Shown here piece after piece: positions 54,754 through 63,047 of a stretch of DNA of 64,000 nucleotides (position 1 is the first letter of the stretch; every line of letters starts with the position of its first letter). Both the position numbers and the translations under genes were made by a program. Source of the stretch: Planctomycetaceae bacterium (lineage in GTDB: Bacteria; Planctomycetota; Planctomycetia; Pirellulales; PALSA-1355); contig PLYM01000047.1 in assembly GCA_003153375.1 (NCBI GenBank), forward strand, positions 36,473-100,472, written 5' to 3'. The notes under the pieces are model-generated. The model was not told the DNA's origin and made no database searches. It saw nothing but the letters and a program-made list of their open reading frames with translations.

Positions 54754-56109
54754 TTACTTCAAGCCGGTGGCCGAGCCAGTCTTGGGCGACGGCGTGGACC
54801 GTGTGCTCAGTTCATCTTTCACCACGGTGCCGCCTTGCATGACAAAGCCGACCTTTTCCAGTGCGCGAACGTCGTTCAGCGGGTCGGCGGCGACAGCAAC
54901 GATGTCGGCCAATAGCCCCGGCGCCACGCGCCCCAGATCTTTCGGGCGGCCGATCAATTCGGCGGCATCGGACGTGGCCGATCGGATGGCCCGGGCCGGA
55001 GTGAGGCCGTACTTGACCATATAAAAGAATTGCTTCCCATTGTCGCCGTGCGGATAGACCCCGGCGTCGGTGCCGAAAGCGACCTTCACTCCCGCCCGAA
55101 CCGCCTTGGCGAAGTTGTCGCGCTGCACCTGGCCAATGGCCCGTTCCTTGTCAATTGACTCTTGCGACAGCTTGAACTCGATGGCCTTGCCGAGCAGGTA
55201 GTCGTCGTTATAGATGTCGGCCACCAGCCAGGTTCCCTGTTTGAGCATCATCTGAATCCCTTCGTCGTCGATCAGGCTGCCGTGCTCGATCGAATCCACT
55301 CCGGCGACCAAGGCGTTCTTGATGCCCTGGGCCCCATGGGCGTGGGCGGCCACCTTGCGGCCGGCGGCGTGGGCCTCTTCGACCGCAGCCCGCAATTCGT
55401 CGATCGTGAACTGGGGCGCGCCTGGCGAATCGCCCCGCGACATGACCCCGCCCGAGGCGTGTACCTTGATCACGTCGACGCCGTGCTTGATTTGCGCGCG
55501 GACCACGTGCCGAACCTGGTCCGGCCCGTCGGCGATCTGAAAGTCGCGTTCCTCGGGAAACGTCGAGACGCGGACTTGCGGCGCAAAGCGATTCAAGTCA
55601 CCGTGTCCCCCGGTCATCGACACGCCCGGACCGCTGGCGACGATGCGCGGACCGACCAGAAAGCCTTCGGCAATGGCGTCGCGCAGGTCGACCGCCAGGA
55701 AGGGGCGTGAGCCAACGTCGCGCACGGTCGTGAAGCCGGCCTCGAGTGTCTTGCGCGCATTGAGTACGCCCGCGAACGCGCTGGTGAAGGGGGTGTTCTT
55801 GAACTTATAGATGTCGTCGTAGCGATCGGCCCGGCTGCCCAGGTGCGTGTGGCAATCGATCAGGCCTGGCAGCACGACGGCGCTCGAAAGATCGATTGTC
55901 GTCGCCCCAGCCGGAATCGTGGCCTCGGCGGCCGGCCCCACCGACTTGATACGATCTCCCTCGACGACAATCACGACGTTGCGGCGATAATCGTCACCCA
56001 CGCCGCTGAATAACCGGCCGGCTTTAATAGCGACGGTGTGTGGGGGCTCGGCGATGGCTGGACTGCCGAGGATGGCCAACAGGGCCGCGAGCAGAATCGA
56101 TGAACGCAT
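54754..56109 (-). CDS. Exported amidohydrolase (imidazolonepropionase-like)
   Basis: 451 residues from ATG 56109 with a signal peptide (about 1-20). A classical amidohydrolase superfamily barrel with two metals: DCHTHLG, the bridging Lys in DVIKVHASGGV, AHAHG, IEHGS, and the catalytic Asp in AFGTDAGVYPHGDN. N-terminal and C-terminal beta-sandwich pieces (VAIKAGRLFSG, GLLADIVAVAADP) flank it. Such secreted enzymes are often peptidases of the Xaa-Pro/Arg type, so a peptidase role is possible. The 32 codons before the chosen start do not look like a signal. Confidence 0.9.
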   Translation of the reverse strand: MRSSILLAALLAILGSPAIAEPPHTVAIKAGRLFSGVGDDYRRNVVIVVEGDRIKSVGPAAEATIPAGATTIDLSSAVVLPGLIDCHTHLGSRADRYDDIYKFKNTPFTSAFAGVLNARKTLEAGFTTVRDVGSRPFLAVDLRDAIAEGFLVGPRIVASGPGVSMTGGHGDLNRFAPQVRVSTFPEERDFQIADGPDQVRHVVRAQIKHGVDVIKVHASGGVMSRGDSPGAPQFTIDELRAAVEEAHAAGRKVAAHAHGAQGIKNALVAGVDSIEHGSLIDDEGIQMMLKQGTWLVADIYNDDYLLGKAIEFKLSQESIDKERAIGQVQRDNFAKAVRAGVKVAFGTDAGVYPHGDNGKQFFYMVKYGLTPARAIRSATSDAAELIGRPKDLGRVAPGLLADIVAVAADPLNDVRALEKVGFVMQGGTVVKDELSTRSTPSPKTGSATGLK

Positions 56110-56246
56110 GCCGGAACTCCAGGGAACTGCCTTTGGCGTGGGCCAAGTGCGGCTCACGGCTGCTTCCACTTGTAGTTCGCGGGCCACGGCGGCGTCAAGT
56201 TGCATGAATCGAGCCGCGGCCTGGCGCTTCGCTCAACGACGGCGTG

Positions 56247-57581
56247 CTAGCGCGTGAAGGTCAAGCCGGGATCGGCCGCGCTGCCGCCGGCCAGTTTGAA
56301 CTTCAGCTTGTCACCCGGCTCGAGTGCCACTTGCCCGATCAGGGCGTTTTGACCGCTGGCCGACAGAATCAAGAAGTTGTTGGCTACCGTGTAGGTTCCC
56401 CTGAGCTGCTGCTGCTTGTCTTGTTGCGAAAAGCGCCAGGCAAAGTGATTGTCGGCCGTCAGGTCCAACTCGAACGCCGCTCCGTCGGACCGATTGGCCC
56501 TCCAGTTTCCGACCAGGCTCTCGGCTCCAACCGGTTCGGCCGCGGGCGCCTCGAGCGCCGGCGCGGCTTGTTGATCCTCGGGCCGGGTCGTGATGCCCTT
56601 GAGCAGTTGTCCCGAAAGCTGGTCCTTGGGTTCCAGCTTGACGACGGTTTGCAACTCGATCGCGGCCTGGTCATTGCGATTGGCCAGCAAATAGTGATAG
56701 GCCAGCAGGAAGTGGGCGTTCGGAGCTTCAGGATGTGTCGAGCGATACGCTTCGAGCATCCGCAGTTGATCGTTGTAGACGTTCTGATTGGGGTAAAGGC
56801 CTTGCACCGTGGCGAAGTCCCAGCCGGGCCCGATCGACAACACGGCATAGACCGCCGCGGCCGAGCTCTGATAGTCCCTCGTGGCGAACAAGCACAAGCC
56901 GCGAAATTCGTGCATCAAGGAGTCGTTCGGCAGCAGGGCCACGGCCTTGTTGGTCTCGGCCAGCGCCATGGGATAGTCGCCGCGTTTGAAATAGCCGCGA
57001 GCGCTCTCAAATAAGGCTAGTGCCCTCTCTTGATTGGGACTGGGTCGCGCGGCGTCGGAAGGCGCGGGCGCGGGCACTGCGCCTGGCACACCGACCGGCG
57101 AAGGGGCCGGCGCAGGCGCGGGCTGCGCGTTGACGACCAGCGGCTGGCCGTAATTGATATAGGTTGCGCCGTAGGCCGGTCCGCCCCAATACGGGTTGTA
57201 ATAGGGATAGTATCCCCAGCCCCAGGGTGAGCCAAAAGTCACCGCGCCGACGGCCAATCCGGTACCGAATCCAACGCCCAAACCCCATCCCACACCACCG
57301 CCGTACCAGCCCCACGGCCGATACGCATACGGGTGCGCCCAGCCGCCATTCCAACTACCGTGATACCAACCGCCATGGTAGGGCGCGCGATGATTGTAAT
57401 AGGCCTGAGCGCCGGGATGGCCAAACTGCGGATGACCTCCGCCCGGGTGCCCGGCGGCCATGCGTGCCGGCGGCCCGTGCTGACCGCCGCCTCCTCCGCC
57501 GCCATGCCCCCGTTGGGCAAATGCGTTGCAGGGCGTTAAAAGCAATGCCATCACGAGGGTCGCGATCAGTGCGGTTTTCAT
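56247..57581 (-). CDS. Exported Gly/Tyr/Trp-rich protein with TPR-like region
   Basis: 444 residues from ATG 57581. A signal peptide (about 1-22) is followed by a long Gly/His/Tyr/Trp-rich part (about 24-145) with YYPYYNPYWGG and repeated GGxW motifs. A Pro/Ala-rich linker leads to a helical TPR-like region (about 180-320: RGYFKRGDYPMALAETNKAVALLP). A C-terminal beta-rich domain (about 345-444) has SLVGNWRANRSDGAAFELDL. The Gly/Tyr part suggests surface or matrix interaction; function unknown. A ribosome site (CCGGAG) lies upstream, inside the repeat noted at 57583. Confidence 0.78.
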   Translation of the reverse strand: MKTALIATLVMALLLTPCNAFAQRGHGGGGGGGQHGPPARMAAGHPGGGHPQFGHPGAQAYYNHRAPYHGGWYHGSWNGGWAHPYAYRPWGWYGGGVGWGLGVGFGTGLAVGAVTFGSPWGWGYYPYYNPYWGGPAYGATYINYGQPLVVNAQPAPAPAPSPVGVPGAVPAPAPSDAARPSPNQERALALFESARGYFKRGDYPMALAETNKAVALLPNDSLMHEFRGLCLFATRDYQSSAAAVYAVLSIGPGWDFATVQGLYPNQNVYNDQLRMLEAYRSTHPEAPNAHFLLAYHYLLANRNDQAAIELQTVVKLEPKDQLSGQLLKGITTRPEDQQAAPALEAPAAEPVGAESLVGNWRANRSDGAAFELDLTADNHFAWRFSQQDKQQQLRGTYTVANNFLILSASGQNALIGQVALEPGDKLKFKLAGGSAADPGLTFTR

Positions 57582-57899
57582 GCAGGAAAGCTCCGGGGAT
57601 TATCAGGGGGGCGGGATTGTAGCCCAAGGCCGCTGGCCAGGTCTACGCGAAACAGCGCGCGGCAACCGCGCGGGGCACTGAGGTGCCGAACGCCACGATT
57701 AGGCGACCGTTATCGATTTTCTGCTCGAGAGAGTCAGCTAGCAGGGGTAAGTCAGGAAAGCCCCGGGGATTGTGTTCATCCCGTTGGTTCCCGTTGCCCG
57801 ATGAGGAGAGGGAGCCTCGGCGGCCCGCCCTCGTGGGGAGGTGCGCAAAAACGCCGGCTTGGTTCCGGCTCCTGGTTTTATTTTGAATTCTTCATTTTC
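57582..57899. other. Divergent intergenic region with a repeated 19-mer and leader hairpin
   Basis: The 318 bases between the divergent genes at 57581 and 57900 hold no convincing gene. A 19-base sequence, caggaaagctccggggatt (57583-57601), recurs with one change at 57753-57771. A hairpin GCCGG (57853-57857) / CCGGC (57865-57869) followed by a T-rich stretch lies about 30 bases before the receiver ATG and resembles a terminator or attenuator. The receiver gene has no clear Shine-Dalgarno site. Confidence 0.45.
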
Positions 57900-58289
57900 A
57901 TGGCAGCTGCCAAGAAGCGCATTCTTGTAGCCGAAGACACCGCCGCCCTGCGGTTTCTCGTTCACGTCACCCTGAAAGATACGGGCTACGACGCGGTGGC
58001 CGTGAACGACGGCAACGAGGCTTGGAATGCTCTTTGCCAGGCTGATTTCGACCTGGTGGTCACCGATTATCAGATGCCCATCGTCGACGGCTTCGAGCTC
58101 TGTCGTCGCATGCGCCGCGACCCGCGACTAAAGCAGATTCCGGTGTTGCTGCTCACGGCCAAGGTCTTCGAGATCGACGTTGCCGAAGTCCAAGCGGAGC
58201 TGGGCCTATTCACGGTTTTGGCGAAGCCGTTCAGCCCGCGCGAACTCACTCGATTGGTCCACGAACGCCTAGGTGTGTGTTCCGCCTAG
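57900..58289 (+). CDS. CheY-like response regulator receiver
   Basis: 129 residues from ATG 57900: a stand-alone receiver domain without output domain. Acid pocket E12 and D13 (LVAEDTAA), phospho-acceptor D56 (VVTDYQMP), T86 (LLLTAK) and K109 (LAKPFSP) are all present, so it can be phosphorylated. No histidine kinase is nearby. It may be translated without a Shine-Dalgarno site. It ends before the exported molybdoprotein gene on the same strand; whether they share a transcript is not known. Confidence 0.92.
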   Translation: MAAAKKRILVAEDTAALRFLVHVTLKDTGYDAVAVNDGNEAWNALCQADFDLVVTDYQMPIVDGFELCRRMRRDPRLKQIPVLLLTAKVFEIDVAEVQAELGLFTVLAKPFSPRELTRLVHERLGVCSA

Positions 58290-58383
58290 ACGCGATCCGT
58301 GCGGGGCTGCCGTTTGCTTTACTCGGCCCCTGGGCGTTGCTACCCTGGAAGTCACCGGCCTGACCTCCGCGGGAAATCTGCCC

Positions 58384-59661
58384 ATGGCTGACGCAAAGCT
58401 GTTTGTCGAAGCGCATCGTGAGCTCACTCGACGCTACTTCTTGCGCTTGGGCTCGGCCGGAATCGCGGCCTGGAGCACGTTGCGATTGAGCTTTGCGGCC
58501 GATCCATCCGCCGATCTTTCAGCGCAACAGAAGCTCGAGCAGGCAATCGCGAAGATCGAGTATCTAACGCCGTCGGCCGATTTCGGCAACGTTGGACGCG
58601 GCGATCCGGTTCCCTCGGAGTTGCCCGACGACCAGCGCCGCGCCGTGGGATTGGACCGCGACACCTGGCAGCTCGAAGTCGTGCCCGATGCCGAAAGCGG
58701 CGCCAAGGTGGAACAGCCCCTGTCCAAGGAGCGTGGCACGGCGTTCAACTGGGAGGCGCTAATGCGGTTGGCCGAGAAGAGCGCGGTGCGCTACTTCAAG
58801 GTGATGACTTGCAACAATATCAATGCCCCCTTGGGCATGGGGCTTTGGGAGGGCCTGCCGCTGCGCGATATCCTGTGGCTCGCGCGGCCCACGGATAACA
58901 TTCGCCGCGTGTTTTACTACGGCTATCACAACGAAAAGCCGGAGCAGATGTTTCGCAGCTCGCTGCCGCTGAACCGGGTGCTGGAAGATCCTAGCGGCGA
59001 GTTGCCCGTGCTGGTGTGCTACAAACTGAACGGCCAGTGGCTGTCGCCCAAGCGGGGCGGCCCGGTGCGCATGCTCGTGCCCGAGGCCTATGGCTTCAAA
59101 TCGGTCAAATGGTTGCAGCGGATTGTGCTGACCAACAACCACCAGGCGAACGATACCTACGCCGACGCGAACAACGACATCGAAAGCTGGCAAAAAACCT
59201 TCGCGCGATTCGTCGACGCGCCCGAGGACGTCGAGCCCGGAGCTCCGATTCCCTTGACGGGCCTGGCCCAGGTTGGCATCGGCGGATTGACCAAGGTGCA
59301 AGTGGCCTTGGATTCGTCGGAGGCGGCGCCCGCCGACGATCCTTACTTCACGCGGTTGACCTGGCGTGATGCGGACGTCTTGCCGCTGCCCCCCGACTGG
59401 AGTAAGTCGTTGCCTGGGGGAAAGACGCCCGAAATGCCGCTGCAATTCGATCCGCAAACTGGCCGGCCGCGCGAGTGGCCGTTGCGCTACACGCTGGTGC
59501 ACTGGGCAACAATCGTGCCCGGCGTCGCGGCCGGAAAATATCAATTGCGCTGTCGCACGATCGATCTGGCCGGCCACGCCCAGCCACTGCCCCGGCCCTT
59601 TCTCAAGTCGGGGCGCAACGCGATTCACAGCGTTACCGTGAATGTCGGTGACGACGCCTGA
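58384..59661 (+). CDS. Exported sulfite-oxidase-fold molybdopterin protein
   Basis: 425 residues from ATG 58384. The Tat motif is LTRRYFLRLGSAGIAA. The Moco domain has the candidate molybdenum-ligand Cys in VMTCNNINAPLGMGLWEGLP; in the canonical sulfite oxidases the cysteine is followed by a different motif (CAGNRR). VPEAYGFKSVKWLQRI, followed by the Mo-co dimerisation-type domain (GLAQVGIGGLTKVQVALDSS, YTLVHWATIVPGVAAGKYQL), matches the family. It is a single-gene oxidoreductase that probably works outside the cytoplasm. Substrate unknown. The frame upstream to 58273 lacks these features. Confidence 0.82.
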   Translation: MADAKLFVEAHRELTRRYFLRLGSAGIAAWSTLRLSFAADPSADLSAQQKLEQAIAKIEYLTPSADFGNVGRGDPVPSELPDDQRRAVGLDRDTWQLEVVPDAESGAKVEQPLSKERGTAFNWEALMRLAEKSAVRYFKVMTCNNINAPLGMGLWEGLPLRDILWLARPTDNIRRVFYYGYHNEKPEQMFRSSLPLNRVLEDPSGELPVLVCYKLNGQWLSPKRGGPVRMLVPEAYGFKSVKWLQRIVLTNNHQANDTYADANNDIESWQKTFARFVDAPEDVEPGAPIPLTGLAQVGIGGLTKVQVALDSSEAAPADDPYFTRLTWRDADVLPLPPDWSKSLPGGKTPEMPLQFDPQTGRPREWPLRYTLVHWATIVPGVAAGKYQLRCRTIDLAGHAQPLPRPFLKSGRNAIHSVTVNVGDDA

Positions 59662-59750
59662 GCAGCCCTCGCTCGGGGGACTTTGCCGTGCGTCGGCCAG
59701 CGTGCACCGCGAATGCCGCGCGCCGATTTCACCTCGTATGATGAGCGTTG

Positions 59751-59789
59751 TGTCAAAAAAGTTGACAAACCGTCGAAAGTGGATACTGT
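59751..59789 (+). promoter_or_regulatory. Promoter-like box with inverted repeat before paralog A
   Basis: An inverted repeat TGTCAA (59751-59756), five bases, TTGACA (59762-59767) lies about 180 bases before ATG 59946. TTGACA is followed after 16 bases by TACTGT (59784-59789), a weak -10. The inverted repeat could be an operator overlapping the -35 box. Related TTGACAA boxes precede paralog B. Confidence 0.4.
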
Positions 59790-59945
59790 CAGTCAACGTT
59801 GCTCAGGAGAGGGCCAGTGGGGCGAAGGAAGAGCCCGGCACGCCGTCGTTGGCTTGCATGGGTTTGTTTGTTGGATAGGCGTTCAGCATGAAACTCGGCG
59901 CATCAAGAGATTTACGACTTTGGATTATTGCGTGGAGATATTGCA

Positions 59946-60782
59946 ATGGATGCCTTGGCTTTAGGTGTAATCGACCCGGTTAGTTCGCAGCTCGGCACGG
60001 CCCCGCAACTCGGTAGGGACCCACAACCCAGCACCGACCCACAGCTCGGCAGGGAAAGGCCGAATCCTGCGGAGAGAGGGGGCATTCAGCTGGCACCGCG
60101 CATCCGCGCGGCCATCCTGGCCCTGTTGGAAGCCCATGAATATGGGCAGGATCTCGAACGCACGGACTGGGACTTTGCACTCGAGATCGGCAGCCTGCGA
60201 CAGATGAATCTGTCCAACAGCGATCTTCGTTGGCTGGTGGGGCGGGGGGTGATCGACCACGCGGTGGAAGTCACGGCTCCCGGAGATCCGGAACGCTGCT
60301 TTCGGCAATCCTCACGATTGCTGTTCCTCCGCCGGACCTGCTTTGTCATCACGCCGCAGGGCATCGCGCTGGCTCCTCTGTTGCGCGACGGTGCTGAGTT
60401 GGCCGATGGTCTGCCTCGTTTGCAGACGACGACAGAACGACCCAGAACGACTTGGGAACTTCTCGGCGAGCCGCTCGTGCCGAAGTGGGATCGCGATCGG
60501 CAGCAGTTACGAGTTGGCTCCGTCGTGGTCAAACAATTCAAGGTGCCGGCTCCCAATCAGGAGACGATTCTGGCCGCCCTGGAAGAAGAGTCCTGGCCGT
60601 CGCGCATCGACGACCCGCTGCCTCCTCATCCTGACCAAACTCCGAAGCGACGATTGCAAGAGACGATCAAATCACTCAACCGCAATCAACGGCGGTCGAT
60701 AGTCCGTTTTTTGGGCGATGGTAGTGGCGAAGGCGTGCGATGGGAGTTTCGAAATCAGAGCGTCCCAGGCTCCTCGGCGTGA
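59946..60782 (+). CDS. Uncharacterised planctomycete two-domain protein, copy A
   Basis: 278 residues from ATG 59946 (GGAG nine bases upstream). Function not recognised. A low-complexity start (about 15-45) with repeated PQLGR leads to a conserved domain (about 48-140) that includes NSDLRWLVGRGVIDHAVEVT, a pattern like a winged-helix with its wing in the R-x-FRQSSR...TCFVIT stretch. A C-terminal block (about 185-270) has VPKWDRDRQQLRVGS, EESWPSRIDDPLPPHP, PKRRLQETIKSLNRNQ and FLGDGSGEGVRWEFR. It shares nearly all conserved positions with copy B at 62156. DNA binding is a guess. It lies upstream of a pseudo-peptidase gene. Confidence 0.8.
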   Translation: MDALALGVIDPVSSQLGTAPQLGRDPQPSTDPQLGRERPNPAERGGIQLAPRIRAAILALLEAHEYGQDLERTDWDFALEIGSLRQMNLSNSDLRWLVGRGVIDHAVEVTAPGDPERCFRQSSRLLFLRRTCFVITPQGIALAPLLRDGAELADGLPRLQTTTERPRTTWELLGEPLVPKWDRDRQQLRVGSVVVKQFKVPAPNQETILAALEEESWPSRIDDPLPPHPDQTPKRRLQETIKSLNRNQRRSIVRFLGDGSGEGVRWEFRNQSVPGSSA

Positions 60783-61018
60783 CTTCGCGCGCTCAAGCCA
60801 ATGGTTTGGGTCGTCCGTAAGCTGCCGCGTTCGTGTATTTGGGTGCTCGACGGACCTGCGAATCGCCGCTGAATCGCCCAACTGTCGTCCCTCCCCTGCC
60901 CCGGCTGTCGAGTTTACATTGCAGCTGTTGAAAGGTCGGCACCCAGACTCCGGAAAGGAACCGGCCGCTTGAGTCGCCGACTCGCGGTGAATTATCGGGC
61001 TCTTTCAGGGGTATCGCG

Positions 61019-61870
61019 ATGGATGGAGTCGGTGCTGGCAATTTCGGCTGGTGTCCGGATCTGCCTGACCATCGCGACTACTCACTTCGCAATGAAGCAG
61101 TCGTCACGCTTCTGCGGCGTCTGAAGATTCACACCCGCAAAAACGCTGCCTGGCCAACGCGAGTCGACTGGCGCGAATACTGCGGGCCGATCGAGAACCA
61201 GCAAGACCTGCCCACCAGTTCGGCACATGCGGGTGTGGCGCTGTTCCAACAATTTGAGCGACGCTCTAGCGGCCGACTGGTCATGCCGTCGCGAATGTTC
61301 GTGAATCGCACCGCGAAGCAACTGGCCGGCAGCGCGAGCGGCGCCAACGTTTCGCTGCGCTGGGTTTTTAAGGCCATCGCGCGCTGCGGTTTACCGGCAG
61401 AGCGGTATTGGAGATACGATCCAGCGCAGCTATCGAGCGAGCCAGAGGCTTTCCTGTATCATTTTCAGCGAGACACGCGCAACCTTCGTTACGTGCGGCT
61501 CGACAGCCGACAGATGCCAGGGCAGCAAATGCTCGATCAAGTAAAATCTTTCCTGTCCGCGGGGTTTTTTGTCGCACTGGGATTCCCGGTTTGCACGTCG
61601 GTGGGCAATGACGCTGAGATTCCCTTCCCAACAGCCGCGGATTCCATCGTAGGGGGCCAGGCCGTCACGGCCGTGGGCTACGACGACAAGCTACGAATTC
61701 GATCGGATAAGGGAGCTTTGCTGATCCGAAACTCATGGGGCCCCGACTGGGGAGATCAAGGCTTTGGTTGGCTCCCCTACAGCTACGTTACCGAGCGGCT
61801 GGCCGTTGACTTTTGGACGCTGCTCAAACGATCGTGGTTACGCAGCGATGAATTTGGGCGACCCGACTGA
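61019..61870 (+). CDS. Papain-fold (C1) pseudo-peptidase with Cys and His replaced
   Basis: 283 residues from ATG 61019. It follows the bacterial C1-family layout: GWCPDLPDHRDYSL, RVDWREYCGPIENQQDLP, IPFPTAADSIVGGQAV, LLIRNSWGPDWGDQGFGWLP. The oxyanion Gln Q61 is kept. The nucleophile expected six residues later is S67 (AGT 61217-61219) in place of Cys. The active-site His in GGHAV is Q214 (CAG 61658-61660). The Asn of NSWG is kept (N238). Each change is a single base away from the catalytic codon. It is probably inactive as a peptidase and may act as a binding protein. No signal peptide. It is flanked by paralogs A and B. Confidence 0.85.
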   Translation: MDGVGAGNFGWCPDLPDHRDYSLRNEAVVTLLRRLKIHTRKNAAWPTRVDWREYCGPIENQQDLPTSSAHAGVALFQQFERRSSGRLVMPSRMFVNRTAKQLAGSASGANVSLRWVFKAIARCGLPAERYWRYDPAQLSSEPEAFLYHFQRDTRNLRYVRLDSRQMPGQQMLDQVKSFLSAGFFVALGFPVCTSVGNDAEIPFPTAADSIVGGQAVTAVGYDDKLRIRSDKGALLIRNSWGPDWGDQGFGWLPYSYVTERLAVDFWTLLKRSWLRSDEFGRPD

Positions 61871-61911
61871 AAAGTCACTCTAAGTCGCTCTCGATTTCAG
61901 ATTGACAACGG

Positions 61912-62000
61912 GTCGCCACCATCTCACCCCCGCGATGTAGCGCGTTTTGGGGCAATGGGGCGAATGTGCGCTTGACAATGGCCCCCGGAATAGCTATCAA
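61912..62000 (+). promoter_or_regulatory. TTGACAA boxes and promoter before paralog B
   Basis: TTGACA at 61972-61977 is followed after a 17-base spacer by TATCAA (61995-62000), a good sigma-70-type promoter about 155 bases before ATG 62156. A second TTGACA lies at 61912-61917, 60 bases upstream. The 12-base palindrome cctcctaggagg at 62006-62017 sits just downstream of the -10 box. No gene is seen in 61871-62155. Confidence 0.5.
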
Positions 62001-62155
62001 GTAAACCTCCTAGGAGGGGTGAGAAGCGTTTTTGGGTGATATCAGGCCCGGCGAACCAGGATGGTTGGCACGGGCTTTATTTTTTGGTCTCGCCCTTCTT
62101 TCCGCGCGGCGGCGCACCGCGAACAGGGCGAGGACGTGTCGTAGGAGGACTCGCA

Positions 62156-62971
62156 ATGGAAGGCCTGGAAGTGGCCGCCGCGCCGGAAATCTCGGACGTT
62201 TCGCGCACCCCCGATCGGCCGCTTGCGGCTCGAGAATCGTTCATTCGTTTGGCCCCTCGGATGCGGTTGGCGCTACAATCGCTGCTCGAGGCTATGGAGT
62301 ATGCGGACGACCTTGCGGAAAGCATTTGGGACTTTGCCATCGAGCTCGCTCCGCTCCGACGTCTCGAACTAACGAACAGCGACCTGCGGTGGCTGATTGG
62401 CCGGGGCCTCGTTGAACACGCGGTCGAAGTCACGTCGGACGGCGATGTTCATCGCAGCTTCCGTCAGCCCAGCCGACCGTTCTTCAGCAAGAAAACTTGC
62501 TTCGTTCTAACGTCCGCGGGGGCCGCATTGAGCCGTGAAATCTGCGGACGACGCGAAACGATCATCCGTCCCGCCGGCCGGCTCGGCATGGCGGCGACGC
62601 GATTGCCGCATGTTACGGCGCCCGAGCGGTTGGTTCCCAAGTGGGACCGAGACCGGCAAGAGCTCCGGGTTGGTTCGACGCTGATCAAGCGTTTTAAGGT
62701 TCCGGCCTCGAATCAAGAGGCCATTCTGGCGGCCTTCGAAGAGGAGTCATGGCCACCGCGGATCGACGATCCGTTGCCGCCGCATCCCGAACAGTCGCCC
62801 AAGCGGCGGTTGCAAGAGACGATCAAGTCGCTGAATCGCAACCAAAAGCAGCCGCTGGTTCGATTCCTGGGTGACGGCAGCGGCCAGGGGGTGCGTTGGG
62901 AGTTCCGCGGTCCGAACGAGACGCCGCGCGCGGCCGAATCCGCTTCCTCCGAGTGCGTATGCGTCCGCTGA
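62156..62971 (+). CDS. Uncharacterised planctomycete two-domain protein, copy B
   Basis: 271 residues from ATG 62156, eight bases after GGAGG. It is the paralog of the protein at 59946. Both share LRWL-I/V-GRG...HAVEVT, the TCFVLT wing-like part, LVPKWDRDRQELRVGS, EESWPPRIDDPLPPHP, PKRRLQETIKSLNRNQ and FLGDGSGQGVRWEFR. The N-terminus differs and lacks the Pro/Gln repeats. The C-terminal tail ends in SECVCVR. From memory, proteins of this type are expanded in planctomycete genomes; no function is known to me. It is followed by an IS66 remnant. Confidence 0.8.
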   Translation: MEGLEVAAAPEISDVSRTPDRPLAARESFIRLAPRMRLALQSLLEAMEYADDLAESIWDFAIELAPLRRLELTNSDLRWLIGRGLVEHAVEVTSDGDVHRSFRQPSRPFFSKKTCFVLTSAGAALSREICGRRETIIRPAGRLGMAATRLPHVTAPERLVPKWDRDRQELRVGSTLIKRFKVPASNQEAILAAFEEESWPPRIDDPLPPHPEQSPKRRLQETIKSLNRNQKQPLVRFLGDGSGQGVRWEFRGPNETPRAAESASSECVCVR

Positions 62972-63047
62972 ACCGCATCTTCCAGCGGATGGTATCGCAA
63001 TTTGCTGTAAGGGACAAGCAGCGCGATATTTTGAGCGGGAAGACCTG

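Noticed and set aside
62006..62017. The palindrome cctcctaggagg as ribosome site of copy B
   Set aside because: It lies about 140 bases before ATG 62156, which has its own GGAGG at a proper distance, so it is at most a leader element.
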